From NCBI RefSeq assembly GCF_021654795.1, contig NZ_AP025344.1, positions 6,482,501 to 6,546,500 on the forward strand: 64,000 nucleotides of DNA, read 5' to 3'. How positions within the stretch are numbered: position 1 is the first letter of the stretch; every line of letters begins with the position of its first letter. The notes below the pieces were generated by a model, which was not told where the DNA came from, did not search any database, and saw nothing but the letters and a program-made list of their open reading frames with translations. The stretch comes from Paenibacillus dendritiformis (GTDB taxonomy: Bacteria > Bacillota > Bacilli > Paenibacillales > Paenibacillaceae). Shown piece by piece: positions 10,976-19,332 of the stretch. The position numbers were made by a program, and so were the translations under genes.

Positions 10976-11802
10976 CGTCGATCCCTCCGATAGAATTGCG
11001 GGCTCCCCCATCGCTGTTGCCCGTCATCGCCCAGGAAGGTGACGGCCAGCACGGTGAGCGCAATGCCCAGACCGGGGCAGACCGCCGCCCACCAGGCTCC
11101 GGACAGCAGATGATTCTGGGCCCCTGCCAGCATATTGCCCCAGGAGGGCTCATGCGGAGGAATCCCCAGGCCGAGAAAGCTGAGCGTCGACTCCGACAGG
11201 ATGGCATGGCCGATTCCGGTCGTCGTCATGACGAGTATCGTCGGCAAGCAGTGGGGGGCGAAATGCCGGACAAATAATTGAACGGGACTGGCCCCCATCA
11301 CGGCGGAAGCTTGAATGAATGCTTCTTCTTTGAGGGCAAGAATCTCGGTTCGAATCAGCTTCGCCAACGGCATCCAGCCGGTCAGGCCGATAACGAGCAC
11401 GACCGTCACCATGCTTGGCTTGAGCAGAGCCTGCAGCCCGATCATGAACAGCAGGCTCGGGATGCTGAGCAGGGCGTCGGCGGCCCGCATCAGGATGCGG
11501 TCGATCCAGCCGCCGCAGTAGCCGCTGATCATGCCGTAGGCCACGCCGGCCAGCAGCGAGACCAATGCCGAAGCGCACCCGACCGCCAGGGAGACGCGGC
11601 CTCCGTACAGAAACCGGGTCAACACATCACGCCCCATCTCATCCGTCCCCAGCAGATGGGCAGGTTGAGGCGGCAGCAAAATCGCGTCCAGTTGGACATC
11701 GACCGGATGGTAGCCGGTCAGAAGCGGAGCAGCTGCGGCGCATAGGGCCAGTACAGCCAAGTACAGAACAGATAAGTTCGTCATCCAGCGGCGGGACTTC
11801 AT
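10972..11802 (-). CDS. nikC: Nickel ABC transporter permease NikC
   Basis: 276-residue inner-membrane permease of the Dpp/Opp/Nik family. Several hydrophobic segments are visible, the first at about residues 8-30. The N-terminal LGTDEMGRDVLTRFLYGGRVSL is characteristic of the C-type subunit. The EAA loop (EAFIQASAVMGASPVQLFVRHFAPHCLP) contacts the ATPase. The start overlaps the nikB stop by 4 bases and the stop overlaps nikDE by 4 bases, a tightly coupled operon. Confidence 0.92.
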   Translation of the reverse strand: MKSRRWMTNLSVLYLAVLALCAAAAPLLTGYHPVDVQLDAILLPPQPAHLLGTDEMGRDVLTRFLYGGRVSLAVGCASALVSLLAGVAYGMISGYCGGWIDRILMRAADALLSIPSLLFMIGLQALLKPSMVTVVLVIGLTGWMPLAKLIRTEILALKEEAFIQASAVMGASPVQLFVRHFAPHCLPTILVMTTTGIGHAILSESTLSFLGLGIPPHEPSWGNMLAGAQNHLLSGAWWAAVCPGLGIALTVLAVTFLGDDGQQRWGSPQFYRRDRR

Positions 11803-12776
11803 GGCGCTCTCCCTCCTGACAACAGCTGCCGCCGAATCTGCGGATGGTACCAGGCGCAGAACAGGTCGATCAGGAGGCTTCCGGCCACGACGACGAAGGT
11901 GCTGAGCAGAATGGCGGCCAGCAGCACGGGGTAATCATGGCTTTGCGCCGATTTGAGCGCAAGCATGCCTAGTCCGGGCCAGGAGAACAGCGTTTCGATA
12001 ACGACCGATCCGGCAAAAGTTAAAGATAGGGACATGCCGATATAAGATAAGAAAGGAAGCGCCGCATTCGGCAGCATGTGGCGGAAAATGATTCGATGCC
12101 GGGAGACGCCGCGCATGCGCAGGGCCCGCACAAATTCTTTGTCGTTGATGACGGTAACGTGATTCCGCAATAGTCGAATGTAATAACCAATATGTGACAG
12201 CGCGAGGGCGGCGGCAGGCAGCGCAAGATGCCGGAGCCGTCCGATCCAGCCTTCCATGCCGCTGCCCATTCCGGCGATGGGGAACCATTGCAGCGCAATG
12301 GAGAACACCAGAATCAAGCACAGAGCGAGGTAGAAGGTCGGAAACGACATGAGCACGAGACTGACCGCAGTCACCGTGCGATCCATCTTCGAGGAAGGCC
12401 TCAAGCCTGTCATCGTACCGAAGAGGAGGGAGAGGAGAAGAGTAAGAAATGTCCCGGCCAGCATAAGCTGCACCGTCGGGCCGATGGCTTGGCCAATCAG
12501 GACGTCGACGCGTTCGCCGTTCAGATAGGAGCGTCCCCAATCGCCTTGGATCATGCCCTGCAGCCACTTGACGTACTGCAAATAGAGCGGCTCGTCCAGA
12601 CCGAGGTTGGCGCGTATGCGCAGCTGATCGGCGGGGGTAAGCTTCTGAACCTGATCCCCATAGAGCGCCATGGCTGGATTACCCGGCAGCAGACGAATAA
12701 AGATGAAGACGAGCAGGCTGACGATCAGCAAGACGATAACGGCCTCGCCCGCCCTGGAAAAGAGATATCTCAGCAA
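11799..12776 (-). CDS. nikB: Nickel ABC transporter permease NikB
   Basis: About 325 residues, B-type Dpp/Opp/Nik permease and first gene of the operon. The N-terminal segment LLRYLFSRAGEAVIVLLIVS and FIRLLPGNPA are typical. The EAA loop is KEFVRALRMRGVSRHRIIFRH. A TTG start at 12776 is chosen because GGAGG lies 5 bases upstream. The in-frame ATG at 12824 would coincide with the predicted transcription start and adds a non-conserved stretch (MLHDSCYGIS...). The promoter and candidate NikR operator lie at 12830-12868. Confidence 0.88.
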   Translation of the reverse strand: MLRYLFSRAGEAVIVLLIVSLLVFIFIRLLPGNPAMALYGDQVQKLTPADQLRIRANLGLDEPLYLQYVKWLQGMIQGDWGRSYLNGERVDVLIGQAIGPTVQLMLAGTFLTLLLSLLFGTMTGLRPSSKMDRTVTAVSLVLMSFPTFYLALCLILVFSIALQWFPIAGMGSGMEGWIGRLRHLALPAAALALSHIGYYIRLLRNHVTVINDKEFVRALRMRGVSRHRIIFRHMLPNAALPFLSYIGMSLSLTFAGSVVIETLFSWPGLGMLALKSAQSHDYPVLLAAILLSTFVVVAGSLLIDLFCAWYHPQIRRQLLSGGRAP

Positions 12777-12829
12777 ATCAAACCTCCAATCTGCGGATAT
12801 CCCGTAACACGAATCATGCAACAAGTAAC

Positions 12830-12858
12830 ACTATAGCATGGTGTCACGATTTGGTAAA
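12830..12858 (-). promoter_or_regulatory. Promoter of the nik operon
   Basis: On the minus strand: -35 TTTACC (12858-12853), 17-bp spacer, -10 TATAGT (12835-12830). The predicted start near 12823 fits a short leader before the TTG start of nikB. The -35 is weak, but it lies inside the operator palindrome. Confidence 0.55.
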
Positions 12859-12868
12859 TACGTAACAC
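12841..12868. promoter_or_regulatory. Candidate NikR operator
   Basis: A 28-bp inverted repeat: GTGTCAC, 14 bases, GTAACAC (minus strand GTGTTAC...GTGACAC). Total length and half-site spacing match the E. coli NikR box (GTATGA-N16-TCATAC). The palindrome covers the -35 element. Two more GTAACAC half-sites follow at 12825-12831 and 12804-12810, spaced 21 bases (two helical turns). Binding is inferred from position and the presence of nikR. Confidence 0.7.
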
Positions 12869-12959
12869 TGAAAATTGGAGGACTCTGCACAAAATATTCA
12901 TATATGGAAACGATCATGAAAAAACAATCCCGATCAAAGAGCATGCGCCTGCGCGCTAA

Positions 12960-12988
12960 TTGATCTGACCGGCGATTTCCGATACGAT
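12960..12988 (+). promoter_or_regulatory. Promoter of the hprK operon
   Basis: -35 TTGATC (12960-12965), 17-bp spacer, -10 TACGAT (12983-12988), leader of about 80 bases before hprK. Confidence 0.6.
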
Positions 12989-13074
12989 GGTTACAATGAG
13001 GAATAGGCACTTCGTGGCCTGCGTAGACGAGGAGCGGGGACGGTTGGAGTGCGGGAGACGAAGGAGTGAACAGA

Positions 13075-14013
13075 ATGGCCAAGAGAGTAAAAGTGGCCGA
13101 GATGGTGGAGCAGTTCCATCTGGAGGTACTGGCCGGGGAACCGGGGTTGAAGCGGCCGATTACAGTGGATGATTTGCATCGCCCCGGCCTGGAAATGGCG
13201 GGTTACTTCGAATACCATCCGAAGGAGCGCGTTCAACTCCTCGGCAAGACCGAGCTTGCGTTTTTCGAGACGCTGACTCCAGAGGAGAAACGGGATCGGA
13301 TGTATCATTTCTGTTCGGAAGAGATGCCCTGCATCATCGTGACGCGGGGATTGGATGTGCCGGGGGAGATTATCGACGTATGCCAGGAAGAAGACGTGCC
13401 CTTGCTGCGGACGCAGTTGGCGACGACCATTCTCTCCAGCCGCATTACGAGCTTCCTGGAGAAGAAGCTGGCACCGACGACGACGATTCACGGCGTCTTG
13501 GTCGATGTCTATGGCGTCGGCATGTTGATTACCGGAGGGAGCGGCATCGGGAAGAGCGAGACGGCGTTGGAACTGGTCAAGCGCGGCCATCGTCTGGTCG
13601 CCGACGACGCGGTCGAGATTCGGCAGACGTCGGACAACCAGCTTCACGGTTCCGCACCGGAGCTAATCCGGCATTTGCTCGAGATTCGCGGCATCGGCAT
13701 CATTAATGTGATGACGCTCTTCGGAGCCGGCGCCATCCGCAACAACAAGCGGATCAGCGTCGTCATTCGCCTGGAGAATTGGCAACAGGATAAGCAATAT
13801 GACCGTCTTGGCCTGGATGAGGAGACGACGCGCATCATCGAGACGGATGTGCCGCTCGTCACTGTGCCGGTTCGTCCCGGACGGAATCTGGCCGTCATCA
13901 TCGAGGTGGCTGCAATGAACTTCCGGCTGAAGCGGATGGGCTACAATGCGGCGCTTCAATTCACGAACAAGCTGACCGAGACGATTGCCGAGGACATGGA
14001 AGACTTTGATTGA
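13075..14013 (+). CDS. hprK: HPr kinase/phosphorylase
   Basis: Bifunctional enzyme that phosphorylates Ser46 of HPr/Crh and removes the phosphate, the key sensor of CcpA-dependent carbon catabolite repression. 312 residues, the usual length. Walker A GGSGIGKS is at about 154-161. The catalytic His lies just before it (TTIHGVLVDVYG, about 139). The HprK signature LEIRGIGIINVMTLFGAGA follows. The ATG at 13075 has AAGGAG 8 bases upstream; a GTG at 13066 touches the ribosome site and is unlikely. First gene of hprK-lgt-ppaX-yvoF, an order also found in B. subtilis. Its substrate HPr is encoded at 35024-35290. Confidence 0.96.
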   Translation: MAKRVKVAEMVEQFHLEVLAGEPGLKRPITVDDLHRPGLEMAGYFEYHPKERVQLLGKTELAFFETLTPEEKRDRMYHFCSEEMPCIIVTRGLDVPGEIIDVCQEEDVPLLRTQLATTILSSRITSFLEKKLAPTTTIHGVLVDVYGVGMLITGGSGIGKSETALELVKRGHRLVADDAVEIRQTSDNQLHGSAPELIRHLLEIRGIGIINVMTLFGAGAIRNNKRISVVIRLENWQQDKQYDRLGLDEETTRIIETDVPLVTVPVRPGRNLAVIIEVAAMNFRLKRMGYNAALQFTNKLTETIAEDMEDFD

Positions 14014-14048
14014 GATTAGCATTCTCAACCCATAAGGAGTGTGGATGG

Positions 14049-15149
14049 ATGGCAACGATGTTGCTGGATCCGGTGGCATTTTCGATCGGCGCGATCAAGG
14101 TCCACTGGTATGGCATTATATTAGGCACAGCCGCGGTGGTCGGCTTGCTGCTGGCAATTCGGGAAGGCAAAAGATTTGGGATTTCTCAAGATTTTTTCAT
14201 GGATTTGCTGCTGTTCGGCGTGCCTTCCGCCATTGTCGGGGCACGTATCTATTACGTTGCCTTCAAATGGGATGATTACAAAGATAACTTATTGGAAATC
14301 TTTAAAATCTGGCATGGCGGAATTGCCATTTATGGCGCATTAATCGGCGCCGTGATTTGTGCGCTTATCTATGTCAGAAAAAAAGGATATTCGTTCTGGC
14401 GCATCGCGGATATTTGCGCGCCGGGCTTGCTGATCGGACAAGCGATCGGACGGTGGGGCAACTTCGTGAATCAGGAAGCGTACGGAGGGCCCACAACCGA
14501 AGCGTTCCTCCGCGATACGCTGCATCTGCCGAGCTTCATCGTCAACCAGATGAATGTGAACGGAACCTTCCATCATCCGACCTTCCTGTATGAGTCGCTG
14601 TGGAGCTTCGTGGGCGTGCTGCTGCTGTTCGGCTTCCGCCGGCTGCGCGGGGTGAGAAGCGGGGAAGTGTTCATCGGCTACCTAATCTGGTATTCGATCG
14701 GCCGGTTCTTCATTGAGGGGCTGCGTACCGACAGTCTGGCCTACCAGGGATCCGGATGGGTGGAATCGATCATCGGCACGCTATGGTCGCCGATGCGGGT
14801 CGTATTCGAGCCGGGGTATCTCGATCCGAATTACGGCAATGTTCGGATCTCCCAGCTGCTGGCTATCTTCCTGATCGTCGGCGGCCTCGCGCTTATCATC
14901 ATCCGCCGGGTAACCGGGGCTTCGAAGGCGCTGTACCGCGATCCGATTGTATCGACCAAGTCCGCCTCGGTTATGGAAGCGGCCGAGCGCGGCACGAACG
15001 ACGCCGGAAGCAAGACGGAGGCGGAAGCTCCTGCGATGCCGCAGTCGGGTGAGGAGGCCAGCTCTTCCCGGGACGGGGCCGAGGACAAGCCTGAACCGGC
15101 GGAGCAGTCTGCGGCTGCGCAAGAGGAACGTGACATAAAGGAGAAATAG
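14049..15149 (+). CDS. lgt: Prolipoprotein diacylglyceryl transferase, with long acidic tail
   Basis: Membrane enzyme that transfers diacylglycerol from phosphatidylglycerol to the lipobox Cys of prolipoproteins. 366 residues with several membrane segments. The Lgt signature GRWGNFVNQEAYGGP and the WHGGIAIYGALIG loop are present. The ATG at 14049 has AAGGAG 9 bases upstream. The family usually has about 260-280 residues; here roughly the last 85-90 residues form a hydrophilic tail rich in Glu, Ala, Ser and Lys (MEAAERGTNDAGSKTEAEAP onward). Clients in this window include PotD and the NikA lipoprotein. Confidence 0.95.
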   Translation: MATMLLDPVAFSIGAIKVHWYGIILGTAAVVGLLLAIREGKRFGISQDFFMDLLLFGVPSAIVGARIYYVAFKWDDYKDNLLEIFKIWHGGIAIYGALIGAVICALIYVRKKGYSFWRIADICAPGLLIGQAIGRWGNFVNQEAYGGPTTEAFLRDTLHLPSFIVNQMNVNGTFHHPTFLYESLWSFVGVLLLFGFRRLRGVRSGEVFIGYLIWYSIGRFFIEGLRTDSLAYQGSGWVESIIGTLWSPMRVVFEPGYLDPNYGNVRISQLLAIFLIVGGLALIIIRRVTGASKALYRDPIVSTKSASVMEAAERGTNDAGSKTEAEAPAMPQSGEEASSSRDGAEDKPEPAEQSAAAQEERDIKEK

Positions 15150-15153
15150 CAAC

Positions 15154-15807
15154 ATGATTCGTACCGTATTGTTCGATCTGGACGGAACAATTATCGATAC
15201 CAATGAACTGATTATCGAGACTTTCCTGCATGTGCTGCTGGAGCGCACGCCGACTCCGCTGACGCGGGAGCAGATTATTCCGAGCATGGGAATGCCGCTC
15301 GAATTTCAGCTTCGGAAGTTCAGCGGCTTGGACGATGTCGAGGAGCTTAAAGCCGCTTACCGCCGCTACAATCTTTCCCGGCATGATGAGCTGGTGCGTG
15401 AGTTCCCGCATGTGAAGGACGTGATTGGCGCCTTGCATGAGGGCGGCATCCGGCTCGGCATCGTCACGACGAAGATGCGCGAGACGACAGAGCGGGCCTT
15501 GCGCATGTTCGGCTTGCTGGATAAGATGGGCGTCGTCGTCACGATTAACGACGTCCAGCATGCGAAGCCGCATCCGGAGCCGGTGCTGCTCGCCATCGAG
15601 AAGCTGAAGGCCGATCCGGCGACCACGCTTATGGTGGGCGACAGCCCGGCCGATATCCAGGCGGCCAACGCGGCGGGCGCTATCTCCTGCGGCGTAGCCT
15701 GGTCATTGAAGGGCGAAGCGGTGCTTCGCCAATACGAACCGCGCCATATCATCCATGATATGCGCGATATTTTTACACTCGTTGGATGGGAGCGGGAATC
15801 CAAGTGA
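15154..15807 (+). CDS. ppaX: Pyrophosphatase PpaX (HAD family)
   Basis: HAD-superfamily phosphatase, 217 residues. In B. subtilis the orthologue hydrolyses the pyrophosphate made by HprK phosphorylase activity. Motif I FDLDGTIIDTNE, motif II IVTTKMRETT, motif III Lys in HAKPHPEPV and motif IV MVGDSPADIQAAN are present. It starts 4 bases after the lgt stop, with AAAGGAG 10 bases upstream, and overlaps the next gene. Confidence 0.93.
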   Translation: MIRTVLFDLDGTIIDTNELIIETFLHVLLERTPTPLTREQIIPSMGMPLEFQLRKFSGLDDVEELKAAYRRYNLSRHDELVREFPHVKDVIGALHEGGIRLGIVTTKMRETTERALRMFGLLDKMGVVVTINDVQHAKPHPEPVLLAIEKLKADPATTLMVGDSPADIQAANAAGAISCGVAWSLKGEAVLRQYEPRHIIHDMRDIFTLVGWERESK

Positions 15808-16328
15808 GAGATCTGGAGCGGCATCCTGTCGAAGGGCCGAACAGCCTGTGGCAAATCTACCGGTCGGTAAGCCCGTGGAAGGGCGTCTGGAACTTCATCT
15901 GGGTTCAGTTCGCCCGTTACTGCCCTTCGGTGCGGCTCAAGCGCTGGGTTTATGTGCATCTGTTGAAGATGAAAGTCGGGCGCCATACCGCCTTCGGGCT
16001 GATGGCTATGGTCGATGTCTTTTTCCCGGAGTATATCGAGGTCGGGGAGAACACAATTATCGGCTACAATACGACGCTGCTGGCCCATGAGTATTTGACA
16101 AAGGAATACCGTCTCGGCAAGGTCTGTATCGGCAGCCATGTGATGATTGGAGCGAACAGCACCATTCTCGCAGGCGTGACGATTGGCGATCATGCCGTGA
16201 TCGCGGCCGGGACGGTCGTGCATAAGGATGTATTGCCCGGCCAGATGGTCGCCGGCAACCCGATGCGGGTGATCCGCGAAGCCGACCCGGCTTCCGGCGG
16301 GGCAGACGGTTCGGGGGCCGAATCATGA
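15804..16328 (+). CDS. yvoF: YvoF-type acyltransferase (hexapeptide repeat)
   Basis: Putative acetyltransferase of the left-handed beta-helix family, 174 residues. Hexapeptide repeats are visible from about residue 75 (VGENTIIGYNTT, IGSHVMIGANSTILAGVTIG, VIAAGTVVHKDV), ending in the usual GNPMRVI. The GTG at 15804 overlaps the ppaX stop and gives an N-terminus (ERHPVEGPNSLWQIYRSV) that lines up with B. subtilis YvoF; an ATG at 15786 would add six residues. Fourth gene of the hprK operon. The acceptor substrate is unknown. Confidence 0.87.
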   Translation: MRDLERHPVEGPNSLWQIYRSVSPWKGVWNFIWVQFARYCPSVRLKRWVYVHLLKMKVGRHTAFGLMAMVDVFFPEYIEVGENTIIGYNTTLLAHEYLTKEYRLGKVCIGSHVMIGANSTILAGVTIGDHAVIAAGTVVHKDVLPGQMVAGNPMRVIREADPASGGADGSGAES

Positions 16329-16329
16329 T

Positions 16330-16361
16330 CCGGCAGTCGAATGGGAGGCTGCCGGTTTTTC
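16330..16361 (+). terminator. Terminator of the hprK operon
   Basis: Stem CCGGCAG/CTGCCGG, 12-nt loop, five T residues; begins just past the yvoF stop. Confidence 0.85.
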
Positions 16362-16462
16362 CTGTTGGAGGTTGTGGCAGCGGGTGCGTTGTATGCGAGA
16401 AATGACAAACATTGGGGAATGTGCTAATGTTGGATAGATGCCACAAAGAGATGGTGTAGAGG

Positions 16463-17725
16463 ATGAAGGGAATGAGGATGAGACGTGCTGCAGGCGCGGT
16501 GCTCCTGATTGCTCTGCTGTGCGTTGCGCTGTTCATTGATCTTGACAGGAAGGATACTGTCAGCCGCCCTCTCGTCTGGAAGGGTCAAGCCAACCAAGGC
16601 GAGTACGCGCTTCAAGCGGGCGGCGAATGGTATATCCCGGCTGATGCGCTGCAGCAAGCATACGGAGTAGACGTACATATCGTCGATGAAGGATACGAGC
16701 TTCAGCTGTTCCCGACGACGAGGCCGGAATCGCAGTGGGATTATAATCCGGTCTTTTATGAGGATAAGGTTGTTGTACTCATGTACCACAATGTGCAGAA
16801 GAACCCGGACAACGTCACGTTTATCTCGCCGGAGCAGTTCGAGGAGCAGCTTCTGGCGATAATGAGCAGCGGGTTTCATTTTATAACCATGGATGAATAT
16901 ATCGATTATATGCTGAACGGCGCGCCGGTCCCGCCGAATGCGGTGCTGCTTACCTTCGATGACGGGTACGAGACATTCTATACGGAGGTGTACCCGGTGC
17001 TGCGGAAATATCATCTGACCGCCACGAACTTCGTTATCGTCGAGACGATTGATAATCCGAAGCAGACCAAGCACAAGAAGCTGACCTGGGCGCAGATGCG
17101 CGAGATGAAGGAGCAGGGGATGAGCTTCTACAGCCATACCTTCAACTCTCATGCGTACCGCACGGTGAATGAACGGGGCTATCTCCGGCCAATGCTGACC
17201 TGGAAGAGGTATCTGAAGAAGGAAGATCGCAAGGAGACCGAAGAGGAATACGAAACGCGGGTTCGGGACGATCTGGCCAAGGCGGAGCAGGTGCTGAAGC
17301 AGGAGCTGGGCAATACGCACAGCTTGCTGGCATTCCCGTTCGGCGCCTATAACAGCAAGGTGCTGGAGATTTGCCGCGAGCTGGATATCCCGGTTACGTT
17401 CACCGTTCGCCCCGGGATTAACGGGCGGACCAACCGGAACGGGTTCCGAATCAATGCAGGGAATCAGCAGATTGCGACCCCAAGGCTTATCGAGCAGATG
17501 CGGAACGGGGGAGCGCATACGAAGGTGGCCCGGGTCAAGCCGAGCCGAACCGTGACCTGGAACGGCGCGGAGCTGATGATGTCTGTCCCTCCTATCGTGA
17601 AGAACGGAAAATGGTATGTTGCGCTCAACGATTTAAAGCATCACTTCCGGTTGAGCTACAAGATGAGAGATGCGGATCGCAGCATCGAGTTGTTCCCGGG
17701 AAAATATTCGGATAATGGCATATAA
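16463..17725 (+). CDS. Membrane-anchored polysaccharide deacetylase
   Basis: NodB-type carbohydrate esterase, 420 residues, probably outside the cell on an N-terminal membrane anchor (residues about 8-25, AAGAVLLIALLCVALFI). The catalytic motifs are VLMYHNV, TFDDGYE (Asp-Asp metal site), SHTFNSH and FPFGAYN. The regions before (EWYIPADALQQAYGVDVHIV) and after (WYVALNDLKHHFRLSY) resemble copper-amine-oxidase-N-like modules common in Paenibacillus surface proteins. It may act on peptidoglycan or a surface polymer; the substrate is unknown. In-frame ATGs at 16472 and 16478 are possible starts, the latter with AAGGG 7 bases upstream. Confidence 0.85.
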   Translation: MKGMRMRRAAGAVLLIALLCVALFIDLDRKDTVSRPLVWKGQANQGEYALQAGGEWYIPADALQQAYGVDVHIVDEGYELQLFPTTRPESQWDYNPVFYEDKVVVLMYHNVQKNPDNVTFISPEQFEEQLLAIMSSGFHFITMDEYIDYMLNGAPVPPNAVLLTFDDGYETFYTEVYPVLRKYHLTATNFVIVETIDNPKQTKHKKLTWAQMREMKEQGMSFYSHTFNSHAYRTVNERGYLRPMLTWKRYLKKEDRKETEEEYETRVRDDLAKAEQVLKQELGNTHSLLAFPFGAYNSKVLEICRELDIPVTFTVRPGINGRTNRNGFRINAGNQQIATPRLIEQMRNGGAHTKVARVKPSRTVTWNGAELMMSVPPIVKNGKWYVALNDLKHHFRLSYKMRDADRSIELFPGKYSDNGI

Positions 17726-17801
17726 AATACCGTCACGCGGAAACTTTACTAGTCGAATCCTCCATTAGAAGCGGTGCTTTTCGGTTGAGATCGGGCGAAT
17801 T

Positions 17802-17846
17802 TTGACATATAATGTTATGTTGTAAATGTTTTTCATTTTACAACAT
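17802..17846. promoter_or_regulatory. TTGACA plus dyad upstream of the acyltransferase gene
   Basis: TTGACA at 17802-17807 is followed by a perfect inverted repeat, ATGTTGTAAA (17817-17826) and TTTACAACAT (17837-17846). It may be a promoter-operator or a leader hairpin; no clear -10 sits at the usual distance. Confidence 0.4.
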
Positions 17847-17950
17847 CCCAACCTTGTTAACTTAGGAGCAGGCGCTGCCGGACTGTACAAACTGGCCGCG
17901 CCTGTCTGATCAGATGCTTGCCTGCCGGCAGGTGTCGGAAAGGGAGGACA

Positions 17951-19132
17951 ATGAGCCGAAAAGAGCACATTACTGCCATTCCTATTGTGCGAGCGCTGGC
18001 CATGATTGGCGTCATCAGCGTGCATTCCACCTCGCAGGCAACGGTAGATATGGTTGATTCGAACTGGTATTATCTGTACAACTTCTTCAATATCTTTTTT
18101 AAATACGGTACCCCGACCTTCATACTGCTGAGCAGCTTCGTGCTCTTCTACAACTATGGCGGACGGGACAAGCTGGAGCCCGCCGTGCTGGGCAAGTTCT
18201 ACCGGAACCGGCTGCTGTATGTGATCATACCGTATATCGTCGCATCGACCGGGTACTTTCTGATGCAGCATCTAATGTATTACCGTACCCGCGGCTTCGA
18301 GGATTCGATGTATTCCTTTTTTGCGAAATTACTGACCGGCTCGGCTTACACGCACTTATACTTTGTTTTTATCAGCATTCAGTTCTACATTTTGTTCCCG
18401 TTGATGCTCAAGCTCTTCCGGTCCAAGACGATATTGGCCTGGTCGATTCCGCTCGGGCTGCTGCTGCAGTGGGGCTTCGTGCTGTGGAACAAGTATGACC
18501 TCCAGATTGTCAACAAAGGCAGCATCTCGCTGTCTTATGTCAGCTATTATTTTCTTGGCGCTTATGTCGGGCTGAATTTCGAGAAAATTCGGCCGTGGCT
18601 GACGTCGCTCGGGCAGAAGGGCAATCCGTCTCGCTACCGGATCGGGTCGCTGGCGCTGTGGGGCGCTTGGCTGCTGTTCGCCATGCTGCACGTTCAGGTG
18701 TGGTTCTGGTCGCGTTCGACCAACGAATGGACCAACTCGCTGGTCTATGAGATGCTGTGGAACTTCCACACGCTCACGTCGGCCATCGTCTTGATGCAGC
18801 TATCCTTTTTCCTGGAACGGAAGCTGCCCGATTGGCTTCGCAAGGCTCTCGTGCAGCTGGGGGATCTGTCCTTCGGCATCTACCTGCTGCATCCCGTGTT
18901 CCTTGCCTTGTACCGCAAATATGCTTGGCATGGAGGCGGGTCGCTCGCATATATGCTGTATATCGCGGGAGGTTATGCCGTCGCGCTCGGCTTGTCCTGG
19001 CTCGTCGTCTATGCCGCATTCCGCTTCATCCCGCTCGCTTGGATCGGATTCGGGGCCGTGCCGCGAAGCTTCAAGGCGAAGCGGGCGCCGCGGCAAAAGT
19101 CGGGATCCGTCACCCCGGGTACCGGCGCATAA
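17951..19132 (+). CDS. Membrane acyltransferase, acyltransferase-3 family
   Basis: Integral membrane protein of about 393 residues with roughly ten hydrophobic segments. The family O-acylates sugars or other surface molecules (OafA/YrhL-like). The N-terminal pattern (IPIVRALAMIGVISVHST) holds the His that is conserved near the start of this family. The C-terminus (LSFGIYLLHPVFLALYRKY) has the usual YLLHP motif. The ATG at 17951 has AGGGAGG 4 bases upstream; a longer in-frame start at 17918 lacks such a site. It is a single gene between terminators. Acyl donor and acceptor cannot be read from the sequence. Confidence 0.85.
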   Translation: MSRKEHITAIPIVRALAMIGVISVHSTSQATVDMVDSNWYYLYNFFNIFFKYGTPTFILLSSFVLFYNYGGRDKLEPAVLGKFYRNRLLYVIIPYIVASTGYFLMQHLMYYRTRGFEDSMYSFFAKLLTGSAYTHLYFVFISIQFYILFPLMLKLFRSKTILAWSIPLGLLLQWGFVLWNKYDLQIVNKGSISLSYVSYYFLGAYVGLNFEKIRPWLTSLGQKGNPSRYRIGSLALWGAWLLFAMLHVQVWFWSRSTNEWTNSLVYEMLWNFHTLTSAIVLMQLSFFLERKLPDWLRKALVQLGDLSFGIYLLHPVFLALYRKYAWHGGGSLAYMLYIAGGYAVALGLSWLVVYAAFRFIPLAWIGFGAVPRSFKAKRAPRQKSGSVTPGTGA

Positions 19133-19141
19133 TGAATGTAC

Positions 19142-19172
19142 AAGACCGTCTGTCTCTGCAGGCGGTCTTTTT
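19142..19172 (+). terminator. Terminator after the acyltransferase gene
   Basis: Stem AAGACCGTCTG pairing with CAGGCGGTCTT (one G-T pair), 6-nt loop, T tail. Confidence 0.85.
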
Positions 19173-19210
19173 GCCGTGCACGGGAGCGTTGCAGAAGACC
19201 TGCCTAGGGA

Positions 19211-19239
19211 TTGACGATGACGATGATCCGTGATAATAT
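19211..19239 (+). promoter_or_regulatory. Promoter of the histidine operon
   Basis: -35 TTGACG (19211-19216), 17-bp spacer, -10 TAATAT (19234-19239), leader of about 90 bases to hisZ. I see no T-box or attenuator-type His-codon leader in this stretch. Confidence 0.7.
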
Positions 19240-19332
19240 TACCTTTAAATTTTTACTTCATTTTGCTAATAAATTAACTTGGTAGTACTGTACCATATTA
19301 AAGTAAAATGTTTATCAATACGGGGTGAGTCC

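Noticed and set aside
13066..13068. GTG as hprK start
   Set aside because: It touches the AAGGAG ribosome site; ATG 13075 has correct spacing and the usual N-terminus.
19240..19332. T-box or His-codon attenuator before hisZ
   Set aside because: No T-box core sequence, no run of His codons and no terminator hairpin in the leader.
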